Assembly (NCBI GenBank): GCA_039936115.1 | Contig: JBDTIZ010000111.1 | Span: 1-23,556, forward strand | Direction of reading: 5' to 3' | From: DATIJJ01 sp039936115 | GTDB lineage: Bacteria > Pseudomonadota > Gammaproteobacteria > DSM-16500 | DNA: 23,556 nucleotides | In this document: positions 21,960 to 23,556 of the stretch, in pieces | Numbering within the stretch: position 1 is the first letter of the stretch | How the letters are laid out: every line of letters begins with the position of its first letter | The notes under the pieces: model-generated | What the model saw: only the letters and a program-made list of their open reading frames with translations | Databases searched by the model: none | What the model was told of the DNA's origin: nothing | Position numbers and translations under genes: made by a program

Positions 21960-23556
21960 CTAAGAAATTTTCAACACCTTCTTTTTCCCTTTCAACTGCG
22001 GCTTATACCTCACCACACGAATCACATTTTTACTCTTACGAATTTTCCGCAAAATTTTTGCTAAATGTTTTCGATCGCGTGTCGTTAGGGTCACGTTGAC
22101 AGAGAAAAAACGACCGTCGAATTCTTCCGCATTAATTTGTTCGATATTCGATTCCGATTCCGAAATCACTAACGCTAAGCTTGCCAAGCTGCCGCGCTGA
22201 TTTAAAATGTCCACTCGCAGATCCACAGGAAAATCACCGTGAACTTTTTCTTCCCAGCGTAACGGAATGAGTTTATCAGGTAGCTGGCGGTAGCTTTCCA
22301 GCGCGGGACATTGCTCAATATGTACAACCACACCTTGGCCGGGCTCAATGTAACCGCTGATAGGATCACCTGGAATCGGGCGGCAGCATTTTCCATAGGT
22401 GACGACAATACCTTCGGTGCCTTTAATTGCTAATGGATGAGTAGGTGACATTTCATGTAATCGAATTCTCTCAGCCGCATCACCAAATTTTGCGAGTTGT
22501 TTTGCAGCAAGTAATGCGGTTCGATTTCCTAAACCCACTTCTTCAAAATAATGATGAATAGATTCTAACTTCGCAGATTGTAACACCGACGCTATATGCG
22601 TTTCTGGGATTTGTGAAAAACTTAATCCATAACTACGTAAAGATTTTTCAACCAGGCGCTTGCCTAGTTCACTCGATTCATCGTGATGTTGTTTTTTCAG
22701 AAAATGTTTAATGTTGCTGCGCGCTTTGCCGGTCACTACAAAGTTGAGCCAAGCTGGATTGGGGCGGGCGCCAGGTGCAGTGATAATTTCAATTTGCTGA
22801 CCGTTAGTGAGAGTGGTACTCAGCGGTGCCAATTTGCGATCTAGTTTAGCGGCAACACACGTATTCCCAATGTCTGAGTGAATCGCATACGCAAAATCCA
22901 CAGGCGTTGCACCGGCGGGCAATTCCATGATGGCGCCTTTCGGTGTGAAAACATAAACTTCATCCGGAAACAAATCGATTTTAACATTTTCAATAAACTC
23001 CAATGAATTTTTGGAGCTCTTATGCATTTCAAGCACGCCTTTTAACCAGACTTTGGCGCGTGTTTGTGCATCACTAAAAACAGCTTTTTCAGTTTTATAA
23101 AGCCAGTGAGCAGAGATGCCATACTCCGCCATTTTATGCATTTCTTCCGTACGCATTTGGACTTCAATAGGTACGCCATAAGGACCAAATAACACTGTAT
23201 GCAAAGATTGATAACCATTGGCTTTTGGGATGGCAATATAATCTTTAAAACGTTGTGTGAGTGGTTTGTAAAGATTATGTAAAACGCCAAGCACGCGATA
23301 ACACGTATCTAATTTATCAACAGTCACACGGAATCCATACACATCCATCACTTCAGAAAATGGCAAATGTTTTTCATGCATTTTTTTGTAGATGCTATAA
23401 AGATGTTTTTCTCGACCATTGATAGAGCGAATAGAAATATTGGTACTTTTAACGGAGTTATGAATTTCTTGATCAATCATTTCCATCATTTCTTGGCGAT
23501 TGCCACGCGCTTTTAAAACAGCGTTTTTTAATATTCGATAACGCATGGGATAGAGT
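21960..23556 (-). CDS. spoT: Bifunctional (p)ppGpp synthetase/hydrolase SpoT (N-terminus outside window)
   Basis: 531 visible residues; the frame runs off the right edge, so the N-terminal HD hydrolase domain (about 170-190 residues) is not seen. The visible part starts in the linker (LYP, MRYRILKNAVLKARGN), followed by the synthetase domain: GREKHLYSIYKKM, MDVYGFRVTV, DYIAIPKANGYQSLHT, then EVQMRTEEMHKMAEYGISAH. The TGS domain (DLFPDEVYVFTPKG; ELPAGATPVDFAYAIHSDIG) comes next, then EIITAPGARPNPAWLNFV, the Cys-containing CCRPIPGDPISGYI motif and a C-terminal ACT domain. SpoT makes and degrades the alarmone (p)ppGpp; in Legionella it links fatty-acid starvation to virulence. SpoT is preferred over RelA by close similarity to E. 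coli SpoT, recalled from memory. The ATG at 23546 is internal. Confidence 0.93.
   Translation of the reverse strand, partial: LYPMRYRILKNAVLKARGNRQEMMEMIDQEIHNSVKSTNISIRSINGREKHLYSIYKKMHEKHLPFSEVMDVYGFRVTVDKLDTCYRVLGVLHNLYKPLTQRFKDYIAIPKANGYQSLHTVLFGPYGVPIEVQMRTEEMHKMAEYGISAHWLYKTEKAVFSDAQTRAKVWLKGVLEMHKSSKNSLEFIENVKIDLFPDEVYVFTPKGAIMELPAGATPVDFAYAIHSDIGNTCVAAKLDRKLAPLSTTLTNGQQIEIITAPGARPNPAWLNFVVTGKARSNIKHFLKKQHHDESSELGKRLVEKSLRSYGLSFSQIPETHIASVLQSAKLESIHHYFEEVGLGNRTALLAAKQLAKFGDAAERIRLHEMSPTHPLAIKGTEGIVVTYGKCCRPIPGDPISGYIEPGQGVVVHIEQCPALESYRQLPDKLIPLRWEEKVHGDFPVDLRVDILNQRGSLASLALVISESESNIEQINAEEFDGRFFSVNVTLTTRDRKHLAKILRKIRKSKNVIRVVRYKPQLKGKKKVLKIS

Noticed and set aside
1..23556. CRISPR arrays, tandem satellite repeats, phage genes
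   Set aside because: No regularly spaced direct repeats, cas genes or phage structural genes were seen; the repeats present are inverted and dispersed.

Overview
The window is chromosomal DNA, AT-rich by eye, from a gammaproteobacterium. The best guess is the order Legionellales (Legionella/Coxiella/Berkiella-like). Fis, HU, SpoT, QueC, an HdeD-like protein and a gammaproteobacterial-type 6S RNA support the class. The order is inferred more weakly from three things: two large eukaryote-interaction-style proteins (a coiled-coil protein with a membrane hairpin, and a kinase-like protein), a tandem TTAA site resembling the PmrA box of Legionella/Coxiella effector genes, and a FinO/ProQ-domain RNA chaperone of RocC-like size. 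No phage, integrative element, CRISPR array, rRNA or tRNA was found.

Layout. 1-250: 3' end of an unidentified (possibly transposase) gene and a repeat remnant. 249-1844 (-): MidA-like methyltransferase with C-terminal TPRs. 2191-4467 (+): large coiled-coil protein with a TM hairpin, a candidate secreted effector, behind a PmrA-box-like site. 4485-4684: dispersed repeats, including a 65-bp perfect inverted repeat. 4750-5289 (-): exported SH3-like protein. 5410-8031 (+): membrane PAS-GGDEF-EAL c-di-GMP enzyme. 8054-8292: nested repeat element. 8316-10358 (-): acyl-activating enzyme. 10553-10696 (+): 6S RNA with its own promoter and terminator. 10783-11457 (+): queC. 11578-11703: another inverted repeat. 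11766-14021 (-): kinase-like unknown. 14171-15504 (-): fis, HU and a lysine-rich coiled-coil gene, i.e. a nucleoid/chromatin-flavoured cluster. 15824-16375 (+): FinO/ProQ-domain RNA chaperone, then 16417-18000 (+) APC amino-acid permease. 18024-18725 (-): L,D-transpeptidase. 19026-20896 (+): two coupled crotonases behind a perfect 24-bp palindrome. 20959-21537 (-): HdeD-like membrane protein. 21629-21932: repeats. 21960-23556 (-): spoT, cut by the window edge.

Working together. Several genes are global regulators of growth state: SpoT ((p)ppGpp), 6S RNA (RNA polymerase), Fis and HU (DNA topology), the FinO/ProQ protein (sRNAs) and the GGDEF-EAL enzyme (c-di-GMP). They are not one operon, but they fit the biphasic replicative/transmissive lifestyle known in Legionellales. 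The metabolic genes (acyl-CoA synthetase-like enzyme, enoyl-CoA hydratase, 3-hydroxyisobutyryl-CoA hydrolase-like enzyme, amino-acid permease) suggest use of amino acids and acyl-CoAs as carbon sources.

Most intergenic spaces next to gene 3' ends hold inverted repeats from at least four families. Their arms are perfect or near-perfect while the loops differ. Two families repeatedly occur together, which is the strongest unexplained structural signal here. No clear, wholly new multi-gene system is evident. The best candidates for undescribed biology are the two large unknown proteins, the nested repeat elements, and the lysine-rich protein beside HU and Fis.
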